Assembly (NCBI RefSeq): GCF_035083965.1
Contig: NC_089727.1
Coordinates: 687,501 to 751,500, forward strand
Source of the DNA: Branchiostoma lanceolatum
Taxonomy: Eukaryota > Chordata > Leptocardii > Amphioxiformes > Branchiostomatidae
Direction: 5' to 3'
Length of the DNA: 64,000 bases
The position numbers and the translations under genes are program-made. Of the stretch, positions 1 to 9,706 are shown piece after piece. The notes under the pieces were generated by a model. The model did not search any database, had not been told where the DNA came from, and saw only the letters and a program-made list of their open reading frames with translations. How positions within the stretch are numbered: the first letter of the stretch is position 1; every line of letters starts with the position of its first letter.

Positions 1-2943
1 TCTTCTTCTTTTTCTTGACGACGACCGAGCTCTCTGACGACGAGCTGTCTTCATCACTGCTCGTCTTCTTCTTCTGTTTCTTCTCCTTCTTCTTCTCTTT
101 CTTCTTCTTCTTGATAAGAGCCTCGCTCTCGGACGCCGACCCGTCCTCATCACTGCCCGACTCCCGGTCCCCTCCCTCCTCCTTCTCAGCATCGCCGCTC
201 TTCTGAGGGGCGAAGGACACCGGTCAGACTCTCTATTTAAGATAAGGACATTCGCATGAAAGCTCATCTGTGTTGGTAGAGGAGTACTTACTGGAAAATT
301 TTCAACTTTGATCTAACACCAAAAGTTGAACTCATCATGAATTTTCGGTTGGATCGAACATCTGAGGTCCAACCGAAAATTCAGTTCAACTTTTGGTGTT
401 AGATCAAAGTTGAAAATTTTCCAGTAAGATAAGGACATGTTGAATTGGAAAAAGAAGCACAATAAATAAGTAAGAATTTATCATTAGTATGTAGACTCGA
501 GTAGCTACGTGCTATATTTGACCCATTGTCTGTCCGTCCTTTTGATGTTACATGTACTTGCAAATAGCCATCGGGCAAGACCTTCCAATACAACTTCTAT
601 GTGGATGACATCTGCACGCACTATATTGATATTGCAACAAAATTTTTATATGGATGACATCTGTGCGCGCATAACTTTTCGTCCGTTTCCAAAAACAAAA
701 CGTTTTGTCGTTATGTCGGTATGTCCAGTACCCATAACCTCCAATTCAAACATTTTCCATACGGCGGAAGAATAAGACATCACATCCAGTTTCAAACAGT
801 GCTGACATTTTATTTCCTGATGACGTCATGTGAAAATTTAAGATTTTGACCAAATTTGGGAGTCTATACTCTACACTTTCTCTCACATTTTCCAAGAAAA
901 GAACTTCTAAAAGAGATTGGGTACAACAGACATTGGGTGGATGCCTATATTAGTGACCTTTGCCCTTTTCCCGCTCCGCTTGCACGTGATGAGGATGATG
1001 ATGACCCACAGCAGGGTGATGATGACGCAACTCGCGGCTGACAGGGCCCACACGTTACGCGCGCCCCCTGGCGACCCCTTGTGCTTCAGCCACGACACGA
1101 ACTCCTGGTTCTTGTCTCCCGCGCTCAGCGCGATCTGTGGCGGGGAAAATGTGACCTCCGTTTAACAATATAGATTCCCCAGGGTGGGAGGGAGGGAGAG
1201 AGGGAGGGAAGATGGGGAGAGAGTGTGAAGGAGAGAGAGGCGGAGAGGGAAATAGTGAGGACATTAGAAGGAGAGATCGATGGGGAAGAGATTGAGAGGG
1301 AAAGAGAAAGAGAGAGGGAGTGAAGGGATTTCGTATTTCCCGAGAACCATAGTAGAATGGAACTCGTTGTCATCAAGTACTGTAGGAGCTTCATCACTAA
1401 GTAGCTTTAAAGAACGGTTGCAGTCAGATATGCAAAGACTAGGTGTAACAGACCGTTCGGTGTAATGTGACCAGCTGCTGCCGCGCCGCGTGCCTGCGAA
1501 GCTGGTGTGTTACGCCTGATGGCGGTTATACCGGCTATATAGATACAGATACAGACAGAGAAGGGAGGAGAGAATTGGAGAAAGAAAGCGAGAGGAAAAG
1601 AGAGAGAGAGCCTCGGAGAGAGACGGAGAGAGAGACAGACAGAGAGAAAGAGAGAGGGGAAGTTTACTGTGTACAGCGCCGTTACCTCGCTCGATATGAC
1701 CTCCGTCCCGCCGGGAAAAGCCACCACGCATGCGTACACGCCGGAGTCTTCGGCCTCTAGTGCCTTGATGTGCAGAGTGTGGGTGTCGTCAACACGCATG
1801 CGCGCATCGAATTGCTCTCCCACTTCATTCTTGCCCTTCAACCATCTGGAACGGAGGATGGAAGTCTTGCAGAATTAAGAAGAAAACATCACACCAAATA
1901 GGAAAATAAGCCTCACAGGCCGAGGAAAATAAATATTGTGTTTCCGATCACCATCCTAAAAAGAATCGGTCGGTAGGTAGGGATACTTTCGTTAGATTTC
2001 GACTGAAATGATCCAACAAACACAATGTAGAATTTGACTGCATCATAACACACGTACTCTCATTATCATATTGTAATCATACAGATATACATTTTACATG
2101 CGCAGGGATATCAATAAATCAAACAAAGAAGTTTAATGTTTACTGCACATTTTTATATCAACGGAAAACTGGAAACACAGCTTGTATGCTACCGGACAGG
2201 ATTGCAGTTCTAACTGGAAGCACAGCCTCTTTTCCTAGGCCTAAATCTAAATCTATGTTTCCTCGCCGTACCTGACTGCGGCTGTGGGGACGTACTGCAC
2301 CATCAGGTCGGCGTTACAGCGCAGGGCCACATCCTTCGTCAGCGGGAAATTCGCCACATAGCGGAACCTACAAGTACAGCAGAAACCTGTTAATTGCATG
2401 ACTGATAATCTGGGTAGATTTTATGCAATTACATGTAAGTCACAATGGCAAACTCGTTATCGACACAAACACAAGGCGCAACCTAAGTGAAACAAGTTGG
2501 CACCATCTTACCAAGCCCATCTAGGTAGAACAAATTGAAGTACCGACAGAAATAATGTTTCCCGCGTACTGCCAAAGACTGGAATGACCTCCGCATGGAC
2601 GTCACCGTGTGTTCTACCCTGGACAGTTTTAAGATTCAAATATGACTCACGTAAATTTCCAAGCAGATCTATCGGTGGCAAAGACCTATCCTACTGGCTT
2701 AAGACTCCTTTTGCCATTTGGATACGGTCTTTGCTTGGAGATCAGAATCAAGTATCTGGTGGCAGAACCAGCTTTCTCAGACAGAATACTCCACACATGT
2801 ACAGGGAACAGAATCTTCAGAATACTGAAGGCTGTCGCCTCAAAAGAAATAAGAAGAAGGCACCTGTCCAACTGCTTCAGTTCGCCGGCGGTAAACCGCG
2901 CGATGCAGAGAAGACACAACAGCTCCGTCCAACCCCCGGCCAT
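1..2943 (-). CDS. Single-pass Ig-domain membrane protein, 3' end off the window
   Basis: Five exons can be joined on the minus strand with matching phases: 2864-2943, 2272-2367, 1686-1845, 958-1134 and 202 to beyond base 1. Exon 1 starts MAGGWTELLCLLCIARFTAG, a good signal peptide. Exons 2 and 3 form one Ig fold: LRCNAD carries the B-strand Cys, VRWLKGKN the core Trp (the Arg codon is split across the intron), and EDSGVYACVV the F-strand Asp/Tyr/Cys signature. Exon 4 has a short stalk, a transmembrane helix around CVIITLLWVIIILI, and a basic stop-transfer CKRSGKRAK. Exon 5 would encode a cytoplasmic tail of alternating Lys-rich and Ser/Asp/Glu-rich blocks. All borders are GT/AG. Membership of exon 5 rests on phase and composition only. 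Introns hold a LINE 3' end, GA-rich repeats and a fold-back. It is probably a cell-surface receptor or adhesion protein. I do not recognise the family. Confidence 0.72.
287..428. mobile_element. Fold-back element, 142 bp
   Basis: The two ends are reverse complements: CTTACTGGAAAATTTTCAAC on the left and its complement on the right. A second inner complementary block (GAATTTTCGGTTGGA) surrounds a ~14-nt loop. A 14-bp direct repeat (TAAGATAAGGACAT) lies at 238-251 and 425-438, but the left copy is 35 bp away from the arm, so it is not a clean target-site duplication. The element lies in the last visible intron of the Ig gene. Confidence 0.6.
1187..1330. repeat. GA-rich low-complexity tract
   Basis: Purine-only runs of GAGAGG/GGGA type lie on both sides (1187-1330 and about 1556-1665) of a LINE 3' fragment. 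This suggests that the LINE inserted into, or helped expand, a polypurine tract in the Ig-gene intron. Open frames here on either strand are low-complexity artefacts. Confidence 0.6.
1329..1556 (+). mobile_element. CR1-like LINE 3' fragment
   Basis: The sequence closely matches the last ~220 bp of the longer element at 6.9-8.6 kb. It encodes the end of the reverse transcriptase ([13 protein letters not shown] ... SFKERLQSD ... GVTDRSV stop), followed by the same 3' UTR (CCAGCTGCTGCCGCGCCGCG) and the AGATAC microsatellite tail. It is 5'-truncated, as expected of target-primed insertion. Confidence 0.8.
2558..2645 (+). mobile_element. LINE reverse-transcriptase C-terminal remnant
   Basis: In frame it reads FPRTAKDWNDL ... 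STLDSFKIQI then TGA, the conserved C-terminal signature (FPR-T-x-WN-LP ... SFK) of CR1/Jockey-clade LINE ORF2. Only about 29 codons survive. It sits in intron 1 of the Ig gene. Confidence 0.5.
2655..2743. mobile_element. MITE fragment with CCAAGCAGAT termini
   Basis: The left end (TTTCCAAGCAGATCTA, then GGCAAAGACC) and right end (GGATACGGTCTTTGCTTGGA) are inverted and match the termini of the nested fold-backs at 21.5-21.7 and 26.97-27.25 kb. The left terminal sequence alone also occurs near 14455, 33944 and 35065. Confidence 0.5.
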
Positions 2944-3440
2944 GTTTCCTACACGTAACTAACTAACTGGGTAGACAGGATGAAACATTTGGAGTGACCT
3001 TGTGTGTTCTATAGAACACCATTGTTCTGCGCGTTCTATGGAACGATATTTCTATTGGAAGCGTGCATTCCATGGAAGACGTGTGAGTTCAGTTCAGTTC
3101 ATCCTCTGTGAGGTGACACAGATGACGCCACAGGTCCCTGTCGAGCATGACAGAGCGGAGTTTATCGTCTTGAAGACTCACGTCCTCTTCTATCGCCTTC
3201 ATAGGGATATAGGATAGGCAGGGACAACTTTCCCAGGACAATGAACCTGTGTTTTATTTTGTGTGTGTGCCACATGGTCAGTGGAAGATTATGGAACCAG
3301 AGTTGAACTGTTTCAATATCACTTGCACACCTCGAGGTGCTGGATATGTCCTTGGTTCTGAAAGTTAGATTTTTGCTAGCGCGACCACCATTCTGTGACT
3401 GCTAAATCTGTGTGTTGTTCTGTGTGTGTATGTGTGTGTG

Positions 3441-3475
<35 letters not shown>

Positions 3476-3646
3476 AGCTTATATGTTTATTTATTTACAT
3501 GTAGTTATTTATTTGTTCAGCTGCGTACAATGTACAACAGCCAAGACTGCCCGACTAGCTACTGCTATTACAAGGGGCCAGCCTTGCTGCAAAAGTACAT
3601 GATAAAATACAATAGTTACAGCTTACATGTTCCTATACCGTTCCAG
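2944..3646. other. Non-coding stretch between the Ig gene and SLC23 exons
   Basis: No exon of either flanking gene was found here. The stretch contains a GT dinucleotide microsatellite at about 3410-3475 and the pyrimidine tract that precedes the first visible SLC23 acceptor. A shared upstream region is possible, but no promoter signal was identified. Confidence 0.5.
3408..3475. repeat. (GT)n microsatellite
   Basis: A nearly pure run of GT with a few GC/GA interruptions. Confidence 0.9.
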
Positions 3647-6600
3647 GAGAGTGGGGCGCGCCGACCGCCAGCGCCGCCACCATCCTGGGCCTGCTCGCCG
3701 CCATGATGGTCACCTCCATCGAGTCCGTGGGCGACTACTACGCATGCGCCCGGATCTCACAGATCCCGCCGCCGCCAAACCACGCGATAAACCGCGGGAT
3801 CGGGATCGAGGGTCTGACGACTTTCCTGGCAGCCGCCTGGGGGTCGCCTGTAGGAACCACGTCTTTCAGCCAGAACATCGGAGCCATAGGGATCACTAAG
3901 GTACAGAACATGGGCATCACTAAGGTACAGAACATAGGAGCCATAGGGATCACTAAGGTACAGAACATAGGAGCCATAGGGATCACTAAGGTAACGTTAC
4001 AGAACATCGGAGCCATAGGGATCACTGAGGTAACGTTACAGAACATCGGAGCCATAGGGATCACCCAGGTAACGTTACAGAACATCGGAGCCATAGGGAT
4101 CACTAAGGTACAGACCATGGGCATCACTAAGGTACAGAACATAGGAGCCATAGGCATCACTAAGGTACAGAACATAGGAGCCATAGGGATCACTAAGGTA
4201 ACGTTACAGAACATCGGAGCCATAGGGATCACTGAGGTAACGTTACAGAACATCGGAGCCATAGGGATCACCCAGGTAACGTTACAGAACATCGGAGCCA
4301 TAGGGATCACTAAGGTACAGACCATGGGCATCACTAAGGTACAGAACATAGGAGCCATAGGGATCACTAAGGTACAGAACATAGGAGCCATAGGGATCAC
4401 TAAGGTACAGAACATAGGAGCCATAGGGATCACTAAGGTACAGAACATAGGAGCCATAGGGATCACTAAGGTAACGTTACAGAACATAGGCATCACTACG
4501 GTACAGAACATAGGATCCATAGGCATCACTAAGGTAACGTTACAGAACATAGGAGCCATAGGCATCACTAAGGTAACGTTACAGAACATCGGAGCCATAG
4601 GGATCACTAAGGTACAGAACATAGGCATCACTAAGGTACAGAACATCGGAACCATAGGCATCACTAAGGTACAGAACATAGAACATAACATTATTTTTCT
4701 TCTCTACGGACGTACAATCTACGTGGTGTCTTCACCACTGTAGAAATAGTGTATAGGTTGTTTTGTTTTATTTTCTAATCTGTTTGTCCTGTATGCTTCC
4801 CGTCCCCCGCAGGTCGCGAGCCGGCGCGTCGTGCTGTGGTCGGCGCTCATCATGGTCGTGTCGGGAGTCATCTGCAAGTTCAGCGCCATCTTCACGACCA
4901 TCCCCGACCCCGTGGTGGGAGGCGTGTTCGCGGTCGTGTTCGGTATGGTGTCGGCGGTCGGCATGTCCAGTTTACAGGTAAGGGCACTGCAGCGCGTGTC
5001 TTACGACTAGTTCACGACAAGATCACGACAAGTTCACAACCATTCCCGACCCGGTCGTAGGAGGAGTGTTGGCGGTTGTGTTCGGCATGGTGTCGGCAGT
5101 CGGGATGTCAAGCTTACAGGTAAGGGCACTGTCACGTATGTCGTGCGACTAATTCACGACAACCTCACGACCATTCCCGACCCCGTAGTGTCGACAGTCG
5201 GCATGTCTAGTTAACAGTTAAGGTCACTATAGCCGGAGTCTTTGGACATTCGTGGACATGTGTCGTAAGAAATCTAACATGATGTTGGCAGCTGGTATGT
5301 CAAGCTTACAGGTAAAGCATCTTTAGCCTTTGGTAGGCCCCGTCGCATTGGTCGTAGGCCAGGCAAACGACGGAATATTAAAGACGTTCTCACGGCAGTC
5401 GTGGTAGTGCCGTACAAAATTCAACTGTGTTGTGACGGAACAAGGTTGCCATAGGTCCTTGTCGGCAGTCAGTCTTAGCCTCGCTAAAATCGCAGGACAG
5501 AGAATCGCAAGACATGCATTTGTTGCGGCTTATGGATAAGGAAGAGGGAAGGATAAATGTAAAAAAGGAGCTGTAAAAATACCAGGGCTCGCCCGGGAAT
5601 TGAACCCGGGACCTCTCGCACCCTAAGCGAGAATCATGCCACTAGACCAGCGAGCCAGATGTACGTTTAAGTCGGTTCTTCAGCTTTGAGACCTGATTGG
5701 ACACACTTGACCGCCAGAGCTAAATAGGTAATAACGAAGATAAGAACAAGTGGGCTCCATGTGCTTAAGCTATATGAGTATATTTAGATGCTATGAAAAG
5801 TGAAATTGAATAAAGAAATGAAAGAATGCACAGGATGCAAAATACAACCAAACAGATGTTCTAATGTCAGGACAACGCATTCCCTACAATCTACAGTTAG
5901 CTATGTCAAAGAGGTTAAATATATTTAACCTCCTTGGCTATGTGTATATGAATATAGGGAGAAGAAGGTCTTCCAGAACAAGGCGACCTAAGCACCTCCG
6001 GATGAAAGAATGATAATAAAAGATTTCCCATTATTATACTGTGATCTATAATTTGTCTTTATTCATTCATTCATTCACTCACTCACTCACTCACTCGTTC
6101 ATTCATCAGTCATTCCTTCCTTCCTTCCCTCCCCTCCAGTTCGTAGACCTGAACTCGTCCCGTAACCTGTTGATCCTGGGCTTCTCGCTGTACTGCATCA
6201 TTCATTCATCCATTCATCAACCCATTCACTCACTCACTCACTCACTCGCTCATTCACTCACACTGTCGTTCATTTATCATTCCTTCCTCCCATCCCTCCA
6301 GTTCGTAGACCTGAACTCGTCCCGTAACCTGGTGATCCTGGGCTTCTCGCTGTTCTGCATCATTCATTCATTCATTCATTCATCCATCGACACATTCACT
6401 CACTCATTCCTTCCTTCCTTCCCTCCCCCAGTTCGTAGACCTGAACTCGTCCCGTAACCTGCTGATCCTGGGGTTCTCGCTGTTCCACATCATTCATTCA
6501 TTCATTCATTCATTCATTCATTCATTCATTCATTCATTCATTCATCCATCGACACATTCACTCACTCATTCATTAGTCATTCCTTCCTTCCTTCCCTCCC

Positions 6601-9420
6601 CCAGTTCGTAGACCTGAACTCGTCCCGTAACCTGCTGATCCTGGGCTTCTCGCTGTTCTGCGGCTTGATGATCCCCGGCTGGATGGCGGAGAACCCCGGC
6701 GCCATCAGGACAGGTACGGGACTTACGGTTATTAACCCTGCGGATTCCTTTTACTACAACCCTGTCTATAATTTATTACACCATTTCGTTGGCGTAAGCT
6801 GGCATGCTGCTCCGAAGTCACTCAAGAGAAACTTTTAGAGTTTGTTTATCAAGGTTGGATGAGACTGATTCGTCGTAAACTGTACTACTACGAACAGTCT
6901 ACTACGAACAGACACAACGAACATGCCAACTCTCGGACAGCCTTGTACCCCTCCCATGGAACACATAGAGATTTCCCCTAATGGTGTCGAAAAAATGCTT
7001 CAAGGTCTTAATCCATCTAAAGCATCTGGTCCAGACCAAATACCACCTTGGTTCCTCAAAATGACAGCCACCGAAATAGCACCTGTGCTAACCAATATTT
7101 TCCAACACTCGCTAGACACAGGAGAAATTCCCAAAGACTGGAGGGAAGCAAATATATGTGCCATTTTTAAAAAGGGAGATAGAGCGATCCCCAGCAACTA
7201 CAGACCTGTTTTATTGACCTGTATATCCTGCAAACTACTTGAACACATTATCCACAGCCATGTCATGTAGCACTTAGAAAGTTACAACATTTTGACGGAC
7301 TATCAACATGGATTCAGAGCAAAGCGATCCACAGAAACACAGCTTATATTAACAGTTCACGACATAGCGGGTGCACTGAACAGTAAAAAACAGGTGGATC
7401 TAGCAATACTTGATTTTACTAAAGCCTTCGATAAAGTCCCACATAGTAGACTCATCTCAAAACTGGAGTACTATGGAATTCAAGGCACTACACTAAACTG
7501 GTTAAAGGCTTTCTTGACCGATAGGGAACAGACGGTTGTGGTAGAAGGGAAGGCCTCAGCTCCAGTTAGAGTTGCGTCAGGCGTCCCTCAAGGAACTGTT
7601 TTGGGACCATTACTCTTTCTCTTGTACATAAATGACTTGCCAGACCAGCTTGATTCAAATGTGAGGTTATTTGCCGACGACTGCCTGTTATATATAGAGT
7701 TATCTACACAGAATGATTCACAACTCCTGCAAGCAGATCTGAACGCCCTCGAGGAATGGCAAAGCAAATGGCTTATGCAGTTTAATCCTGAAAAATGCTA
7801 CATCATGCACATAACAAACAAACGGACCCCAGTTGTAACCACCTACCAGTTCTGTGGACAGGCTCTAGCAACAACAAAAAGCCACCCATACCTAGGCGTT
7901 ACATTAACAGCTGGACTGAAGTGGGGTACCCATATTAACAAAGTAACAACTAAGGCTAAGCAGACATTGGGAGTGATCAAACGTAATTTGTGGGCATGCC
8001 CAGCAAAGGTAAAATCACTTGCATACACGTCTCTAGTAAGACCAAACCTTGAATATGCTGCAACAGTATGGGATCCATACACAAAGAAAGACAAGGATAA
8101 ACTGGAGAGGGTGCAGAACCAAGCTGCCAGGTTCTGCATGAACAACTATGACAGGGGTGCTAGTGTCACTAAAATGAAAGCAGATCTACAGTGGAAGTCA
8201 CTTGAAGACAGAAGAAAAATATCCAGGCTTTGCATGATGTACAAAATGACTAATAAACTTGTGGATGTACCGACTGATAATTATCTAATACCAGCCCAGA
8301 AAAGGACAAGAAATAGTCATGCCTTTAAGTACCAGAGTTATAAACCAAGGATTGATGTGTTCAAAAATTCGTTTTTCCCGAGAACCATAGTAGAATGGAA
8401 CTCGTTGTCATCAGATGCTGTAGGAACACCTTCACTAAATAGCTTCAAAGAACGATTGCAGTCAGATGAGCAAAAGTTAGGTGTGACAGGCCGTTCAGTG
8501 TAATATAACCAGCTGCTGCCGCGCCGCGTGCCTGCGAAGCTGGTGTGTTACGCCGAAGGGCGGTTATACCGGCTATACAGATACAGATACTAAACAGGAA
8601 GTTCCGAAGTTGATCCTAACAGGTCAACTTGAGGGCCAGCACACACGTCTGTTGGTGGTTATCTATTTGTTTCGTGTAGCTCAGAAGTTGACCAGATCCT
8701 GACGGTCCTCCTCAGCACACACGTTTGTTGTTGTTTATCTGTTTATTTGTCTGCCGTGCACAGGTAGCTCCGAAGTTGACCAGATCCTAACGGTGATCCT
8801 GAGTACACACATGTTCATCGGAGGTTTTATCGGATTCACGTTGGATAACACCATTCCAGGTAAGGGGGGGGGGGTCTAAAGTAGAGGTACGCGTGCAAAC
8901 AACCCGCCATCAAAAATTTACTATCAAGTACAATGACAATGACGGCTTTGTTGGACGACGTTACAACACGATAAGGTTTGGTACAACTTGCCACAAAATG
9001 CCCGTTTCTACCCTTATCAAATAAGGAAATAAATCTTACATTTACGATGATCCTTTTGCCATTTTTGTTCCTAATAACGGTGATTGCTGAATATTTTTCA
9101 TTTCTAAAAAAATAGTAGGGTTCCACACAAATATAGGTTTTAGTTTGAAACTGCGTCAGTTAATTCGGGCGTGACAATGACCTTCATCCTTCCCGGCAGG
9201 CACCCGGGAGGAGCGCGGGCTGCTCCAGTATGACGTCACCAGCGATACCCCGGATGTTGACCTTCACTACGGGTTTCCGTGCGGGAATGACCTTCTGGAC
9301 AGACTGACCTTCACCAGACACGTGCCCTTCTGTCCGACCTTCAGCCCGACCTTGAACCCCTGCTGTAGAAAACGGAACAACCCGGAAGGTGGCGAAGTAG
9401 AAATGGACGATCGAGTTTAA
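3647..9420 (+). CDS. SLC23: SLC23 nucleobase/ascorbate transporter, 3' half
   Basis: Five exons join with consistent phases and GT/AG borders: 3647-3900, 4813-4977, 6605-6713, 8764-8859 and 9200-9420 (TAA). The protein matches the C-terminal half of SLC23 (NAT/NCS2) permeases: [56 protein letters not shown], then [49 protein letters not shown], a TM helix in [19 protein letters not shown], and a cytoplasmic end with the family-like [16 protein letters not shown] fits the NAT signature (Q/E/P)NxGxxxxT(R/K/G), which contributes to substrate and cation binding in the family. SVCT-type vertebrate members have P at the first position. About 280 residues are visible. The N-terminal half is absent and would lie beyond the left edge (with the minus-strand Ig gene inside an intron), or this is a truncated copy. 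Introns hold border-derived tandem repeats, a tRNA copy and a LINE. Confidence 0.9.
3875..4690 (+). repeat. Tandem array of the NAT motif plus splice donor, ~23 units
   Basis: The array begins at the 3' end of the SLC23 exon ending at 3900 and continues to about 4690. Units are 24, 30, 33 or 39 nt, all divisible by 3, and would encode [19 protein letters not shown] or [12 protein letters not shown](K/E/Q). Each unit ends in AAG, GAG, ACG or CAG followed by GTACAG or GTAACG, so each carries a potential 5' splice site in the same phase as the real one. Units 1-6 and 7-12 form a higher-order repeat. The frame stays open until a TAG at 4741-4743, before the next acceptor (4811-4812). Confidence 0.93.
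4978..5315 (+). repeat. Decaying copies of the 3' end of SLC23 exon 4813-4977
   Basis: After the real donor at 4977/4978, the end of the exon recurs. The copy at about 5031-5119 still reads [20 protein letters not shown] and ends in CAG|GTAAGG. A shorter copy at about 5160-5220 has lost its donor. A remnant at 5283-5311 retains GTCAAGCTTACAG|GTA. Divergence increases with distance from the exon. Confidence 0.85.
5550..5735 (-). repeat. Duplicated block: tRNA-Pro plus exon 2 of the 27.7-30.9 kb gene
   Basis: The block matches 28035-28215 along its length, including the tRNA-Pro and the upstream 17-codon exon. The exon copy (5669-5719) still reads [17 protein letters not shown], but its donor GT is lost. 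It lies antisense in an SLC23 intron and is probably a non-functional exon relic carried with the tRNA. Confidence 0.75.
5585..5656 (-). tRNA. tRNA-Pro (anticodon AGG)
   Basis: On the minus strand this is a 72-nt cloverleaf without CCA. The acceptor arms GGCTCGC/GCGAGCC pair fully, with discriminator C. The anticodon stem CTCGC/GCGAG encloses loop TTAGGGT with anticodon AGG. The T arm has GGTTCAATTCC (B box), and the D arm has the A box TGGTCTAGTGG. It is identical by eye to the copies at 22090 and 28067. Confidence 0.93.
6055..6604 (+). repeat. Three extra acceptor-end copies of SLC23 exon 6605-6713, with (TTCA)n
   Basis: The polypyrimidine tract, AG and first ~55 nt of the exon ([10 protein letters not shown](L/V)ILGFSL(Y/F)) occur at 6140, 6302 and 6432, before the real exon start at 6605. 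Each copy breaks off after GFSL and is followed by ATTC/CACT tetranucleotide repeats that lead to the next acceptor. Copies 1 and 2 are in frame with each other (162 nt apart). Copy 3 is shifted (130 nt), so a transcript spliced at 6140 or 6302 would meet a stop near 6455. Confidence 0.88.
6905..8592 (+). mobile_element. CR1-like LINE, 5'-truncated reverse transcriptase
   Basis: The coding part runs from about 6923 to 8503 in one frame, broken by one TAG at 7268-7270. RT blocks are visible: [77 protein letters not shown] and the catalytic FADDCLLY. The thumb follows ([24 protein letters not shown]) and the C-terminal [13 protein letters not shown]. The endonuclease domain is missing. The 3' UTR ends in CGGCTATACAGATACAGATAC, shared with the fragments at 1329, 23073 and 37893. 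It is inserted in the SLC23 intron, and the stop makes it inactive in RT. Confidence 0.9.
8593..8763 (+). repeat. Two degenerate acceptor-end copies of SLC23 exon 8764-8859
   Basis: The start of the exon (GTAGCTCCGAAGTTGACCAG ... CACACATGTT) has related copies at about 8597-8650 and 8675-8732. The bridging sequence TGTTGTTTATCTGTTTATTTGTCTG is related in each. Copies have indels and no open reading frame. Confidence 0.7.
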
Positions 9421-9700
9421 GAACTTTCAGAAGATTTGGAGTTTGACGTTATTAGAAAACTGTTCAGGATGGAGACTGGAGAGAGAGAGGGGCAAATCAC
9501 TATCATATTTCTTACTCAACGAGTTGAAGCATAAAGGGAAAAAATGTAACAGTTGAGTTTCCGATGACCCGACGGATCCTAGCAAAAACCTGCGAGCCTT
9601 CTTTGGGTCGACCGATGGCAAGGGACGAACATAACATTTTCGGTCTGACGTCTGATACATAAAACAGACTTCCTGTATTTCACTCTCTGTCAAATACTAG

Positions 9701-9706
9701 AATAAA
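9701..9706 (+). terminator. Candidate poly(A) signal of SLC23
   Basis: AATAAA lies about 280 nt downstream of the SLC23 stop codon, with T-rich sequence shortly after. It is the first canonical hexamer on this strand after the stop. Confidence 0.5.

Noticed and set aside
15-206. Plus-strand ORF rich in Phe/Ser
   Set aside because: Reverse complement of the Lys-rich exon of the minus-strand Ig gene.
3738-4691. 317-codon antisense ORF through the SLC23 repeat
   Set aside because: Shadow of the in-frame repeat: units of a multiple of 3 with no stops on either strand. No family match and no splice context.
4978-5313. Additional real SLC23 exons
   Set aside because: Copies lack acceptors at their starts and decay progressively. 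Including them would duplicate a membrane helix.
6041-6457. 138-codon ORF through the acceptor copies
   Set aside because: Read-through of CATT repeats joining two in-frame exon starts. It ends in a shifted third copy and is not a gene by itself.
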